From: Sphingobium sp.
GTDB taxonomy: Bacteria > Pseudomonadota > Alphaproteobacteria > Sphingomonadales > Sphingomonadaceae
Length of the DNA: 64,000 bases
Assembly (NCBI GenBank): GCA_003248935.1
Contig: QFQF01000016.1
Coordinates: forward strand, 34,259-98,258
Direction of reading: 5' to 3'
Shown: positions 16,515 through 26,148 of the stretch, piece after piece
Layout of the letters: the number at the start of each line of letters is the position of its first letter
Numbering within the stretch: the first letter of the stretch is position 1
Notes under the pieces: model-generated
The model's input: only the letters and a program-made list of their open reading frames with translations
What the model was told of the DNA's origin: nothing
Databases searched by the model: none
Position numbers and translations under genes: made by a program

Positions 16515-17270
16515 TCAGATGCAGCGGCCGCCGTCGACTTCCAGCGCTATACCGGTGATCATGCCGGCTTCGTCAGAGCAGAGGAACGTAGCCGCCGACG
16601 CCATATCCTGTGGAGTCGAAAGCCGGCCGAGGGGAATGGACGCGACCATCCGCGCCCGCGCCTCGTCGCTGTCTTCCCCCATGAAGGTGGATAGCAACGG
16701 CGTTGCCCCGGCGACAGGGTTGATCGCATTGACCCGGACGCCGAACGGCGCAAGCTCGATGGCCATCGCCCGCGTCGCCGTCACCATCCAGCCCTTCGAG
16801 GCGTTATACCAGGCAAGGCCCGGACGCGGACGCACCGCTCCGGTGGACGCGACATTCAGGATCGCTCCCTTCCCAGCCGCCTTCATGCCCGGAAGCAGGG
16901 CGGCGGCCGTCAGATAGACCGACTTGGCATTGACGGCGAGGATGCGATCAAACAGCGCCTCGTCGAGTTCCTCCATCGGCTGCGGCGTCTGACCGACTCC
17001 GGCATTGTTGACGAGGATATCCACGCCACCCATTGCCGCAATCGCTTCCGCTGCCGCGCGCTCCACGTCCGCGCGCACGGAAATATCGGCGGCGACGCCG
17101 GTGGCGTCCCCGTCCAGCTCTGCCGCCAGCCGCTGCGCCGCGTCCTCCTGACGATCGACGATCGCGACCTTTGCCCCCTCGGCGATGAAACGTCGCACGA
17201 TCCCCTCGCCGAAACCGGACGCACCGCCGGTGACGAAGGCCCTGAGCCCCGCGAGCCTGCCCTCAGCCAT
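16515..17270 (-). CDS. Short-chain dehydrogenase/reductase
   Basis: Cytoplasmic NAD(P)-dependent oxidoreductase of 251 residues. It has the TGGASGFGEG nucleotide loop (14-23), the NNAG motif (88-91) and the complete catalytic set Asn114, Ser142, Tyr155 and Lys159 (YNASK). An acidic residue after the second strand (IVDRQ) points to NAD(H). The C-terminus EVDGGRCI is typical of the classical group. The start overlaps the aldehyde dehydrogenase stop by a few bases, so they form one operon. The substrate is probably a hydroxy or semialdehyde intermediate of the neighbouring amide pathway, but sequence alone does not tell. Confidence 0.85.
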   Translation of the reverse strand: MAEGRLAGLRAFVTGGASGFGEGIVRRFIAEGAKVAIVDRQEDAAQRLAAELDGDATGVAADISVRADVERAAAEAIAAMGGVDILVNNAGVGQTPQPMEELDEALFDRILAVNAKSVYLTAAALLPGMKAAGKGAILNVASTGAVRPRPGLAWYNASKGWMVTATRAMAIELAPFGVRVNAINPVAGATPLLSTFMGEDSDEARARMVASIPLGRLSTPQDMASAATFLCSDEAGMITGIALEVDGGRCI

Positions 17271-18708
17271 GCCAGGCCGCCACGGTCTTGAGCTGCGAAA
17301 ACGACAACAACGCCTCCATCCCCTTCTCCCGTCCATGACCCGAGCGCCCGACGCCACCGAACGGCAGTTCGACGCCGCCCGCCGCGCCATAATTGTTGAG
17401 GAATACCTGCCCTGCCCGCAGACGCCGTGCCAGTCGCAGCAGCCGTCCCGCGTCCCCCGTCCACAGCCCGGCCACCAGACCAAAGGGTGTGCCGTTGGCG
17501 ATGGCGACGGCATCGTCCTCATCATCGAACGGAATGACGACGGCAACCGGCCCGAATATCTCCTCCTGCGCGAGCGCATGGCCGGGCGGCACGTCGGCGA
17601 ACAGGGTCGCGGGAACATAGTGCCCCCCAGCGGGCGCATCGGCGACGACGACGCCCTGCGCGGCCAGGGTCAGGTCGTGTGCACCGCGCGCCAGATAGGA
17701 TTGCACCGTTGCAAGCTGGCGCGCGGAAATCAGCGGCCCCAGATCTAGATCCCTGTCCGCCGGCCCCGCCCGCAGCACCGAGAAACGCTCGGACAGGCGC
17801 GCGACCAGCGTATCGTGCAACGAGCGTTCGACCAGTATCCGTGATCCCGCCGAACATGTCTGCCCGGCATTCTGCACGGCCGCACCGACCAGCGATGGCA
17901 AGGCACGATCGATATCCGCATCGGCAAAGACGATCTGCGGCGACTTGCCCCCCAGTTCCAGCGTTACCGGCACGCTGTTGCGCGCAGCGGCGGTCTGGAT
18001 TGCCGTGCCCACCGCATTGGACCCCGTGAAGGAGACGTGATCGACCCCCGGATGTCCCGCAAGCGCGGCGCCTGCCACCGCACCGGTGCCCGTCACGATG
18101 TTCAGCACACCGTCCGGCAACCCTGCTTCCTGCGCGATTCGCCCGAAGGCGATGGCCGTCAGGCTCGCCTGCTCGGCCGGTTTCAGCACGGCGGCATTGC
18201 CCATGACCAGCGCCGCGACCACCGACCGGCCGACGATCTGCATCGGGTAGTTCCAAGGGATGACGTGTCCCGTCACCCCATGCGGCTCGCGCAGCGTGTA
18301 GACGGTATAGCCATCCATATAGGGGATGGTCTCGCCATGCACCTTGTCGGCGGCCCCGGCATAGAACTCCAGATAGCGCGCCAGCGCGCGCGCATCGGCG
18401 CGAGCCTGGGTCAGCGGCTTGCCGACATCCAGCACCTCCAGTGCGGCCAGTTCCTCCTGCCGCTCCAGCACCAGCCTGCTGATCGCGGTCAGGATGCGTC
18501 CACGCTCCATCGCCGGCAGGCCGCCCCAGCCGGGCTGCGCGGCGCGCGCTGCCGCCACGGCCGCGTCGACATCATCCGTGGTTCCGGCGGGAAGCACACC
18601 GACCTTTTCGCCGGTGGAGGGGTCTTCGATGTCGAGCGTCTCTCCGGTAGAGGCCGCACGCCATGTGCCGCCGATCCATATGCCCTGTTCGGCGAAGGTC
18701 AGGTTCAC
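17263..18708 (-). CDS. NAD(P)-dependent aldehyde dehydrogenase
   Basis: Oxidises an aldehyde to its carboxylate. The 481-residue product has oxyanion Asn153 (PWNYP), general base Glu251 (ELGGKSP) and nucleophile Cys285 (NAGQTCSAG), plus the cofactor-site FTGS at 227-230. The GTG start at 18708 follows a weak CAGGGA site. It is divergent from the amidase across 90 bases with an inverted repeat. Near the omega-aminotransferase it could oxidise the semialdehyde made by transamination (adipate, malonate or succinate semialdehyde); betaine- or aminobutyraldehyde-type substrates are alternatives. Confidence 0.87.
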   Translation of the reverse strand: MNLTFAEQGIWIGGTWRAASTGETLDIEDPSTGEKVGVLPAGTTDDVDAAVAAARAAQPGWGGLPAMERGRILTAISRLVLERQEELAALEVLDVGKPLTQARADARALARYLEFYAGAADKVHGETIPYMDGYTVYTLREPHGVTGHVIPWNYPMQIVGRSVVAALVMGNAAVLKPAEQASLTAIAFGRIAQEAGLPDGVLNIVTGTGAVAGAALAGHPGVDHVSFTGSNAVGTAIQTAAARNSVPVTLELGGKSPQIVFADADIDRALPSLVGAAVQNAGQTCSAGSRILVERSLHDTLVARLSERFSVLRAGPADRDLDLGPLISARQLATVQSYLARGAHDLTLAAQGVVVADAPAGGHYVPATLFADVPPGHALAQEEIFGPVAVVIPFDDEDDAVAIANGTPFGLVAGLWTGDAGRLLRLARRLRAGQVFLNNYGAAGGVELPFGGVGRSGHGREKGMEALLSFSQLKTVAAWHG

Positions 18709-18736
18709 TTGAAAATCCCTGAATTGTGCGTCCTGC

Positions 18737-18789
18737 CTGTAGCACCGCCCTGATATCCTGCTACAGCAAAATCGGTACTGTCTTGCTAC
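18737..18789. promoter_or_regulatory. Inverted repeat in the divergent promoter of ALDH and amidase
   Basis: CTGTAGCA (18737-18744) and TGCTACAG (18759-18766) are a perfect 8-bp inverted repeat with a 14-base spacer. A third half site TGCTAC lies at 18784-18789, 25 bases on, just before the amidase start. This looks like an operator that controls both directions. Confidence 0.5.
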
Positions 18790-18797
18790 GGAAACCC

Positions 18798-20198
18798 ATG
18801 ACTGATCTGGCCGATTGTTCCGCCCGCGAACTGCTCAAACTCTACCGGACGAAAGCGGCATCCCCGCGTGAAGCGCTGGAAGCGGTTGCGGCCCGTCTCG
18901 CCGTCGCCGAGCCGCTGCTCGCGGCGACCTGGGCGGTGGATATGGACACGGCCCTGACCGAAGCGGATGCATCGACTGCGCGCTGGGCAAGCGGCGCCCC
19001 CGTGGGCCTGCTCGACGGCGTGCCGATCAGCATCAAGGAGATGATCGCGACGCGCGGCGTGGCGAAGCCGGTCGGGACGGCTGCCGGCGACATGACACCG
19101 ATGGCGCAGGACGCCCCCCCGGCGGCACGTGTGCGGGAGGCAGGCGCGATCATCTGGGGCAAGACGACCAACCCCGATTACGGAATGCTCTCCTCCGGCC
19201 TTTCCAGCTTCCATGCGCTTGCCCGCAATCCCTGGGACCTAACGAAGACACCGGGCGGTTCCAGCGCGGGGGCGGGCACTGCGGCGGCGGCGGGCTACGG
19301 CCCCCTGCATCTTGGCACAGACATCGGCGGGTCGCTGCGCCTGCCCGCAGGATGGTGCGGCATCTATTCGCTCAAGCCCAGCTTCGGCCGGATCCCGATC
19401 GATCCGCCCTATATCGGCCGCGTGGCCGGGCCGATGACGCGGACGGTCTCCGATTCCGCCCTGATGATGCAGTGCCTATCCCGGCCCGACCGGCGCGACT
19501 ATATGAGCCTGCCGCCCGAGAGCATCGCATGGGACGATCTTGCGATCGACCTCAAGGGGTTGCGGATCGGCCTGCTGCGCCATGCCGGTTGCGGCACCGA
19601 CCCTGCGCCGGAAGTCCTGGCGGCGGTCGAGAATGCGGCAAGGCTGTTCGAGGGCGCCGGCGCCGAAATCGTGCCCGTAGAACCGTTCCTGACGCCGGAG
19701 ATGCTGAACGGGCTCGATCGTTTCTGGCGCACCCGCTTCCTCAATGAAACGAGCAACCTGCCGCCCGAGCGCTACGCGACGATCCTGCCCTTCATCCGGG
19801 CATGGGTGGAGGCGGCGCGCGACTATGACGGCATGTCGGTCTATACCGGCTTCAACCAGATCACCCTGATGCAGGAACGCGGCAACCGGCACTTTGCGGG
19901 CCTTGATTTCCTCCTCTCGCCGACATCCCCGGAACCCGCCTTCCCGGCGGAATGGCCGATGCCCAGCAACGACCCCGCCCGGCCGTTCGAACATATCGGC
20001 TTCACGGTCGCCTACAACATGACCGGCCAGCCCGCCGCCTCGATCAACTGCGGCTATACCGCGGACGGTCTGCCCATCGGCATCCAGATCGTCGGCAATC
20101 GTTTCGACGACCTCGGCGTTCTGCGCCTGTCCCGCGCCTATGAGGAAATGCGCGGGCCGCAGCATCCCTGGCCCCGGCCGTGGGAGGGCAACGCATGA
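18798..20198 (+). CDS. Amidase-signature family hydrolase
   Basis: Hydrolyses a C-N amide bond in the cytoplasm or periplasm; no signal peptide is seen. The 466-residue product contains the whole Ser-cisSer-Lys triad: Lys80 (PISIKEM), Ser155 (GGSSAG) and Ser179 (DIGGSLRLPA). NylA, the 6-aminohexanoate cyclic-dimer hydrolase, belongs to this family and is similar in length, but so do many acyl-amide and peptide amidases. The ATG at 18798 is preferred over an earlier one (18726) because the family domain begins right there. The stop overlaps the peptidase start (ATGA). Confidence 0.87.
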   Translation: MTDLADCSARELLKLYRTKAASPREALEAVAARLAVAEPLLAATWAVDMDTALTEADASTARWASGAPVGLLDGVPISIKEMIATRGVAKPVGTAAGDMTPMAQDAPPAARVREAGAIIWGKTTNPDYGMLSSGLSSFHALARNPWDLTKTPGGSSAGAGTAAAAGYGPLHLGTDIGGSLRLPAGWCGIYSLKPSFGRIPIDPPYIGRVAGPMTRTVSDSALMMQCLSRPDRRDYMSLPPESIAWDDLAIDLKGLRIGLLRHAGCGTDPAPEVLAAVENAARLFEGAGAEIVPVEPFLTPEMLNGLDRFWRTRFLNETSNLPPERYATILPFIRAWVEAARDYDGMSVYTGFNQITLMQERGNRHFAGLDFLLSPTSPEPAFPAEWPMPSNDPARPFEHIGFTVAYNMTGQPAASINCGYTADGLPIGIQIVGNRFDDLGVLRLSRAYEEMRGPQHPWPRPWEGNA

Positions 20199-21190
20199 CC
20201 ATCACCTGTCGTCCCGGCCCGCGCAACCTGATCACCGATGTCGAGGGGCTGCGCGTTGGCCATGCCACCGACGAGAGGGCGGGCACCGGCGTCACCGTGC
20301 TTCTCTGCCCCACGCCCTGGATCGCGGCGGCCGACATCCGTGGCGGCGGTCCCGGCGTGCGGGAGACCGAGACGCTCGCGCCGGAGAATGTCGTCGGCGG
20401 CGTCCACGCCATCACCCTGTCGGGCGGCTCCGTCTTCGGCCTTGCGGCGGCCGATGGCGTCGTCAACCGGCTGTCGGCGCGCGGCGTCGGCCTGCGCCTG
20501 CGGCCGGACGGACATTATATTCCGATCGTGCCGACCGCCGTGCTGCACGACCTGTCGAACGCAGGTGACAAGGACTGGGGCGAAGAACCGCCCTATCGCG
20601 CGCTTGGCGCGGCCGCCGTCGACGCCGCCAGCGCCGATTTCGCGCTCGGCTCGGTCGGTGCCGGACGGGGCGCCATGGTGGGATATCGAAAGGGCGGCAT
20701 CGGCTCCGCGTCGCTCGATCTCGACAACGGCCTGACCGTCGGCGCCCTCGTCGCGGCGAACGCCATCGGATCGGCCCACATGCCCGACGGCAAGGCGTTC
20801 TGGTCCTGGCCGTTCGAAATCGACGGGGAGTTCGGCGACATCGCACCCGACCTTTCCCAGCGCGCCATCGATCCCGCGCCGGATGAGACCCGGCTCGCGA
20901 CCCTCGACCGCCTGTCCCCCGGCGCGAACACCACGCTGGCGATCGTCGCCACCAATGCCGACCTGGACAAGGGGGAGGCTAAGCGGTTCGCGATGATGGC
21001 GCAGGACGGGATCGCCCGCGCGGTGCGTCCGGCGCATACGCCGTTCGACGGGGATCTCGTCTTCGGGCTTGCCAGCGGCGCGCTGCCGCTTGGACGGGAC
21101 AGCGCCCGTCAGGCGAAGATCGCGCGGCTCGGCTCGGCGGCCGCCGATTGCCTTGCCCGCGCCATAGCCCGCGCCGTCTACCTCGCCTGA
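20195..21190 (+). CDS. P1-family (S58) self-cleaving N-terminal-nucleophile peptidase
   Basis: 331 residues, similar in length to DmpA, BapA and NylC. It has NLITDVEGLRVGHAT at the N-terminus, LSGGSVFGL and a GANTTLAIVATNADL segment. Autocleavage between Asn245 and Thr246 would free the nucleophile at the start of the small chain; Thr is the nucleophile in NylC while DmpA and BapA use Ser. Known family members cleave beta-amino-acid peptides, D-amino-acid amides or nylon-6 oligomers, not ordinary proteins. It is translationally coupled to the amidase. Confidence 0.9.
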   Translation: MTITCRPGPRNLITDVEGLRVGHATDERAGTGVTVLLCPTPWIAAADIRGGGPGVRETETLAPENVVGGVHAITLSGGSVFGLAAADGVVNRLSARGVGLRLRPDGHYIPIVPTAVLHDLSNAGDKDWGEEPPYRALGAAAVDAASADFALGSVGAGRGAMVGYRKGGIGSASLDLDNGLTVGALVAANAIGSAHMPDGKAFWSWPFEIDGEFGDIAPDLSQRAIDPAPDETRLATLDRLSPGANTTLAIVATNADLDKGEAKRFAMMAQDGIARAVRPAHTPFDGDLVFGLASGALPLGRDSARQAKIARLGSAAADCLARAIARAVYLA

Positions 21191-21194
21191 AACC

Positions 21195-22793
21195 CTATCT
21201 GGCCTGCGACAGGGCGCGATCGAGGTCGGGCGTCGCAGCCAGCAGGGCCGCCGTATAGGGATGGTTCGGCGTGGTCATCACCTGCTCTGTCGGTCCCTGC
21301 TCCACGATCCGTCCCGCCTGCATCACCAATATGCGGTCAGTCACCGCCCGCATGACCGACAGATCGTGCGAAACGAACAGATAGGCGAGGCCCAGCCGCC
21401 CCGACAGGTCCGCGAGCAGGTCGAGGATGTCCGCCCGCACCGATACGTCGAGCGCCGACACCGCCTCGTCCAGCACCACCAGCGCCGGTTCGACGATCAG
21501 CGCACGGGCGATCGCGATACGCTGCCGCTGCCCGCCTGAAAAGGCGTGGGGGTAGCGGTCCGCATGCTCCGGCTTCAGCCCGACCTGCGACAGCGCCCGT
21601 TCCACCTTCGTGCGCCGTTCGTCGGGCGCCGGTTGCGTGTCCAGCAGATGGAGCGGCTCGGCGACCACGCGTTCGACGGTATGGCGCGGATCGAAACTGC
21701 CATAGGGGTCCTGGAACACCGCCTGGATATCGCGGCGCAACCGCCGCAGGTCCGCTCCCCTCGCGCCGGTCAATGCCTCACCGCGCAGGCGCACCGCCCC
21801 CGCCTGCGGCGTGTCGAGCGCCAGAATCGTGCGCAGCAGGGTCGTCTTGCCGGAACCGGACTCTCCGACCAGCCCGACCGTTTCGCCGGCGCGCAGTTCG
21901 AAGCGCGCATCCTCCACCGCGACCTTCTCCGTCCGTCGCAGCATCGTGCCGCCGCGATAGATGCGGCGGACGCCATCGACCTCCAGCAAGGGCGCTGCCG
22001 CCGGGTCGACGATCGCCGTCCGCACCGGCACATGCCGCGTCCGCGCCAGCAGGCGGCGGGTATAGTCCTCGCCCGGCATCGTCATCACCGTCCGCGCGGC
22101 GCCCGCCTCGACGACGCGTCCGTCCTTCATCACGACGATGGCGTCGGCATGTTCGGTGACGAGGGCAAGGTCATGGCTGACGAGCAGCAGGCCCATGCCC
22201 TCCTCCGCCACGAGCGCGCGGAGCAGGTCCATGATCCTGGCCTGCGTTGTCACGTCGAGCGCGGTGGTCGGCTCGTCGGCGATCAGCAGCCTCGGCCCGG
22301 CGGCGATCGCGATGGCGATGGCAACGCGCTGCCGCTGCCCCCCGGACAGTTCGTGCGGGTAGCGCGACGGCGGCGCGACCTCCGGCGGCAGGCCCACGCG
22401 CGCCAGCACCCGGGCGGTCTCCTCCCGCGCGGCCCTGCGTCCCAGGCGCCGGTGCAGGCGGATCGTCTCGGCCACCTGCGCGCCGATGGTCATCATCGGG
22501 TTGAGCGCGGTCATCGGCTCCTGAAAGATCATGCCGACGGTCCCGCCGCGCATCCGGTCACGCGCCGTAATGTCGAGCGTAGTCACGTCCTGCCCGTCGA
22601 CGATGATCCGCCCCCCTGTGCGTGCCGAGGCCGGCAGCAGGCCGATGGTGGCGAAGGCGAGCGTCGACTTGCCCGAACCCGATTCCCCGACCAGCCCGAC
22701 CACCTGCCCAGCCGCCACGGCCAGCGACACGTCCTCGACCGCCACGCTGTCGCCGTAGCGCACCGACAGCGACTCGATGGATAGCAGCGTCAT
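21195..22793 (-). CDS. Oligopeptide-type ABC transporter, fused double ATPase
   Basis: The ATP-driving subunit, 532 residues, equals DppD and DppF joined head to tail, as in GsiA/YejF. Half one (about 1-250) has Walker A GESGSGKST (36-44), signature LSGGQRQRVAIA and Walker B LLIADEPTTALD. Half two (about 280-530) has GESGSGKTT, FSGGQRQRIAIA and LVVLDEAVSALD. A single polypeptide therefore supplies both nucleotide sites. It is last in a six-gene minus operon (start overlapping the upstream permease) and convergent with the peptidase gene. Confidence 0.9.
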   Translation of the reverse strand: MTLLSIESLSVRYGDSVAVEDVSLAVAAGQVVGLVGESGSGKSTLAFATIGLLPASARTGGRIIVDGQDVTTLDITARDRMRGGTVGMIFQEPMTALNPMMTIGAQVAETIRLHRRLGRRAAREETARVLARVGLPPEVAPPSRYPHELSGGQRQRVAIAIAIAAGPRLLIADEPTTALDVTTQARIMDLLRALVAEEGMGLLLVSHDLALVTEHADAIVVMKDGRVVEAGAARTVMTMPGEDYTRRLLARTRHVPVRTAIVDPAAAPLLEVDGVRRIYRGGTMLRRTEKVAVEDARFELRAGETVGLVGESGSGKTTLLRTILALDTPQAGAVRLRGEALTGARGADLRRLRRDIQAVFQDPYGSFDPRHTVERVVAEPLHLLDTQPAPDERRTKVERALSQVGLKPEHADRYPHAFSGGQRQRIAIARALIVEPALVVLDEAVSALDVSVRADILDLLADLSGRLGLAYLFVSHDLSVMRAVTDRILVMQAGRIVEQGPTEQVMTTPNHPYTAALLAATPDLDRALSQAR

Positions 22794-23602
22794 GCGCCCG
22801 TCCCCCGCCGGTCGAGCCGGTCCCGCAGACCATCGCCCAGCAGCGTGAAACCCAGCACCGCGAGCAGGATCGCAAGGCCGGGCAGGATCGCAAGGCGCGG
22901 TGCGGTTCCGGCCAGCGTCTGCGCCTCCGCCAGCATCCGTCCCCAGCTCGGCACCGGGGGCTGTACGCCAAGGCCGACATAGGAGAGCCCCGCCTCCGCG
23001 ATCAATGCGAGCGAGAACTGGATCGTTGCCTGAACCACGATCAGGGCGGTGATGTTGGGCAGAATATGCTCGATGGAAATGCGTGCGTCGCCCTTCGCCG
23101 AAAGGCGCGCGGCCGAGACGAAATCGCGCGTCCACAATCCCCGCGCGCCTCCGCGGGCCACCCGTGCGAAAACAGGGATGTTGAAGATCGCGATGGCGAC
23201 GATCGCGTTGGACGCGCCCGGCCCCAGTACCGCCGCCAGCAGGATCGCGGTCATCAGCGAAGGGAAGGCGAAGATGACGTCGCCGCTGCGCATCAGCAGT
23301 TCGTCGGCGACGCCCGGACGCGCCGCCGCGGCGAGGCCGATCGGTACGCCGATCAGGATGGCCGCGCCCACCGCCAGCACCGATACCGCGAGCGACGTCC
23401 GTGCACCCACGATCAGCATTGATAGAATGTCCCGCCCCAACTGGTCTGTGCCCAGCGGATGGCTGAACGAGGACGGGAGCAGTCGAGCCGACACGTCGAT
23501 CGCCGTAACATCATGCGGCGTCCACAGGAGTGACAGCAAAGCACAGGCGACCAGCAAAGCGACCAGCGCGCCGCCCGCCCCCATCAGGCCCCGCCCCCTC
23601 AT
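22790..23602 (-). CDS. Oligopeptide-type ABC permease, DppC-like
   Basis: Inner-membrane channel subunit of 270 residues. One helix near the N-terminus is followed by the periplasmic loop PLGTDQLGRDILSMLIVGARTSL, diagnostic for DppC/OppC, and the cytoplasmic coupling segment with DFVSAARLSAKGDARI. About six membrane spans. ATGA overlaps at both ends couple it to the fused binding protein/permease and the double ATPase. Confidence 0.88.
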   Translation of the reverse strand: MRGRGLMGAGGALVALLVACALLSLLWTPHDVTAIDVSARLLPSSFSHPLGTDQLGRDILSMLIVGARTSLAVSVLAVGAAILIGVPIGLAAAARPGVADELLMRSGDVIFAFPSLMTAILLAAVLGPGASNAIVAIAIFNIPVFARVARGGARGLWTRDFVSAARLSAKGDARISIEHILPNITALIVVQATIQFSLALIAEAGLSYVGLGVQPPVPSWGRMLAEAQTLAGTAPRLAILPGLAILLAVLGFTLLGDGLRDRLDRRGTGA

Positions 23603-26148
23603 GTGCGTGCACTTCGGTGACGCAGGCGCGGATCGATCGCGCTCTGGAGCATGTCGACGATGAAGCTCGCCAGCACGCTCGCCGCGACCAGCAGCACGAC
23701 GACCGACTGAACGACGATCAGGTCGCGCTGCGTGATCGCCTGCAATACTAGCCGCCCGAGACCGGGCAGGAAGAAGATCGTCTCGATGATCGCGCTGCCC
23801 GCCAGCAGGAACGGCACCTGCAGGCCCAGCACCGTCAGCACCGGCGCCAGCGCATTGGGCAGCGCGTGGCGGCGCAGCGCCGCGTCGAGCGACAGGCCCT
23901 TGGCCCGCGCCGTGCGGACATAATCCTCCGCCATCGTTTCCATGAGGGACGCACGCGTCACGCGCGCCAGGATCGCCGCCTGCGGCAGTCCCAGTGCGAT
24001 CGTCGGCAGGGTCAGCGCCCTGAGCGCCGGTCCCATGCCTGCCTCCCACCCCGGAAAGCCGCCCGCTCCGAACCAGCGTAGCACGACCGAGAACAGCAAC
24101 ACGAGGAGAATGGCGAGCCAGAAGCTGGGCATGGCGATGCCGAACCGCGCCAGCCAGCCGAGCGTCACGTCCGCCAGCCCGCCCCGCTTGCGCGCCGCGA
24201 GATATCCGGCCGGAACGCCGATCAGGATGGAAAGCGCCGTCGCCATCAGCGCCAGCGGCAGCGATACCGCCAGCCGCTCCGCGATCAGGCCGGCGACGGG
24301 GACGCGATAGGTATAGCTGATCCCGAAGTCGCCATGCGCGAGACCACCGAGCCAGGCGAGGTAGCGCGCCGGAGCCGCCCCCTCCAGCCCCAGTTGCGCG
24401 TGCAGCGCCGCCACCGCCTCCGGGCTGGCGTTCATGCCCATCATGAAGGCGGCGGGATCGCCCGGCACGACCTGAACCAGTGCGAAGATGACGACCGTCG
24501 CCACCATGAAGGTCGCGAGCAGCGATCCCGCGCGCCCGGCGACATAGCCCGGCCCAAGCCGCCACACCGCATAGGCCAGCCCGGCGATCAGCGCGGCGAT
24601 CACGCCATAGCGCATCGCACGACCGCCGCCCGCCGCAACCTCGCCGCCCTCACCTGCCGCATCGCCCGCGCTGTCCCCGAAATGCGCGGTCGCGAAGTTC
24701 AACGCTTCGTTCGGCGTGTTGATCCAGATGTCGGACAGCGCCGCGTCCTGCACGCCAAGGCGCGGATACTGGAACAGGAAACCGTTCGCCGCATCGTCGG
24801 CCAGCCGCCGCTGCACCTCTCCGAACAGCGCCCGCCGCGCCGCCGGATCGCTGGTCCGCTTCAGGTCGGCAAGCAGCGTGTTATAGGCAGCCGAGTGGTA
24901 GCCGAAATAATAATCCGGCCGCCCGTAGATGTCATAGTCGAACGGCTCGGCATGGTTGACGATCGTCAGCTCGAAATCGTGGCGGGTGTATACCTCGTCC
25001 AGCCATTGCGCCCATTCCAGATTGCGTAGCGTCACGCGGACACCGATCCGCGCCAGTTCCGACGCGATGATCTCTCCGCCGCGCCGGGCATAGGGCGGCG
25101 GCGGCAGTTTCAGCGTCAGCGACAGCCCGTCGGGATAGCCGGCCTGTGCCAGCAGCCTGCGCGCCGCTGCCTCGTCATGCGGATAGAGCCCGGTCAGGTC
25201 GACATAGTCGGGGCTCTGCGGCGGAAAATGGCTGCCGATCGGCGTGCCGTAGCCGTACATCGCGCCGTTTAGGATTGCCCGCCGGTCGATCCCCTGCGTG
25301 ATCGCGCGACGCACCCGCACGTCCGCCAGCGGCCCGGACCGCTGGTTAAAGGCCAGGATGACCTCGCCGTCCGTCGGGCCGGCAAAGACCTTCAGGGTCG
25401 GATCCGACCGCAACTGCGCCAGCGTCTCGGGTGCGGGATAATCGAGGAACAGGTCGACATCATGCGCCTTCACCGCCGCATAGGCCGCCGTCGGATCGAC
25501 GATGAAGCGGAAGACAAGCGTGCGCAGATGCGGCGCAGCCCCCCAGTAATGCGGGTCGCGCCGCAGGGTCAGCGCATCGCCGCGCCGCCAGTCGGCGAAG
25601 CGGAACGGGCCGGTACCGACCGGCGCACTGGCGAGCGTAGCCGCAGAACGCGGTGACACCATCACCGCGTCGCCATAGCTGAGCAGTGTCAGGAAATCCG
25701 CGTCCTGCTGTTTCAGGACGATGCGCACGTCGAGAGGACCGGTCACATCGATCCGTGCGATGTTCGACAGCGCCTGTTTCTGAACGTTGGTCGAGTCCGG
25801 CGCGGCCGCCCGTGTCAGGCTGAACACCACAGCCTTCGCATCGAACGGCGTGCCGTCCTGAAACCGCACCCCATCACGCAGGTGGAAACTGTAGACGAGC
25901 CCATCGTCCGAGACCGTCCAGCGCGTCGCCAGCAGCGGCTTCACCGTACCGTCGGCGGCCAGCGTCACCAGCCCCTCATAGATGGTATGATAGGTGACCT
26001 GATCGACGGCGACGGCGGCACCCGACGTCGCATCCAGATTGGGCGGTTCGAGCGGGAGGGCGATCCGCAGCACGTCCCGCGCCTGCGCGCCGGACACCGG
26101 CAGCAGCATGATCGCGAGCACGGCCAGCAGTGTTCGCCAGACCCTCAT
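23599..26148 (-). CDS. Fused family-5 substrate-binding protein and DppB-like permease
   Basis: One 849-residue ORF joins two normally separate subunits of a peptide importer. Residues 1-23 are a signal peptide (ending GAQA); about 25-490 are a family-5 binding protein (RIALPLEPPNLDA, YSFHLRDGVRFQDGTPF, GTGPFRF). A Gly/Ala/Glu-rich linker (491-511) leads to an extra helix (513-537), and the DppB-like permease follows (about 541-849) with the EDYVRTARAKGLS coupling motif. The extra helix returns the chain to the cytoplasm so the permease starts in its usual orientation. The frame is uninterrupted, and both ends overlap neighbours by ATGA. Confidence 0.87.
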   Translation of the reverse strand: MRVWRTLLAVLAIMLLPVSGAQARDVLRIALPLEPPNLDATSGAAVAVDQVTYHTIYEGLVTLAADGTVKPLLATRWTVSDDGLVYSFHLRDGVRFQDGTPFDAKAVVFSLTRAAAPDSTNVQKQALSNIARIDVTGPLDVRIVLKQQDADFLTLLSYGDAVMVSPRSAATLASAPVGTGPFRFADWRRGDALTLRRDPHYWGAAPHLRTLVFRFIVDPTAAYAAVKAHDVDLFLDYPAPETLAQLRSDPTLKVFAGPTDGEVILAFNQRSGPLADVRVRRAITQGIDRRAILNGAMYGYGTPIGSHFPPQSPDYVDLTGLYPHDEAAARRLLAQAGYPDGLSLTLKLPPPPYARRGGEIIASELARIGVRVTLRNLEWAQWLDEVYTRHDFELTIVNHAEPFDYDIYGRPDYYFGYHSAAYNTLLADLKRTSDPAARRALFGEVQRRLADDAANGFLFQYPRLGVQDAALSDIWINTPNEALNFATAHFGDSAGDAAGEGGEVAAGGGRAMRYGVIAALIAGLAYAVWRLGPGYVAGRAGSLLATFMVATVVIFALVQVVPGDPAAFMMGMNASPEAVAALHAQLGLEGAAPARYLAWLGGLAHGDFGISYTYRVPVAGLIAERLAVSLPLALMATALSILIGVPAGYLAARKRGGLADVTLGWLARFGIAMPSFWLAILLVLLFSVVLRWFGAGGFPGWEAGMGPALRALTLPTIALGLPQAAILARVTRASLMETMAEDYVRTARAKGLSLDAALRRHALPNALAPVLTVLGLQVPFLLAGSAIIETIFFLPGLGRLVLQAITQRDLIVVQSVVVLLVAASVLASFIVDMLQSAIDPRLRHRSART

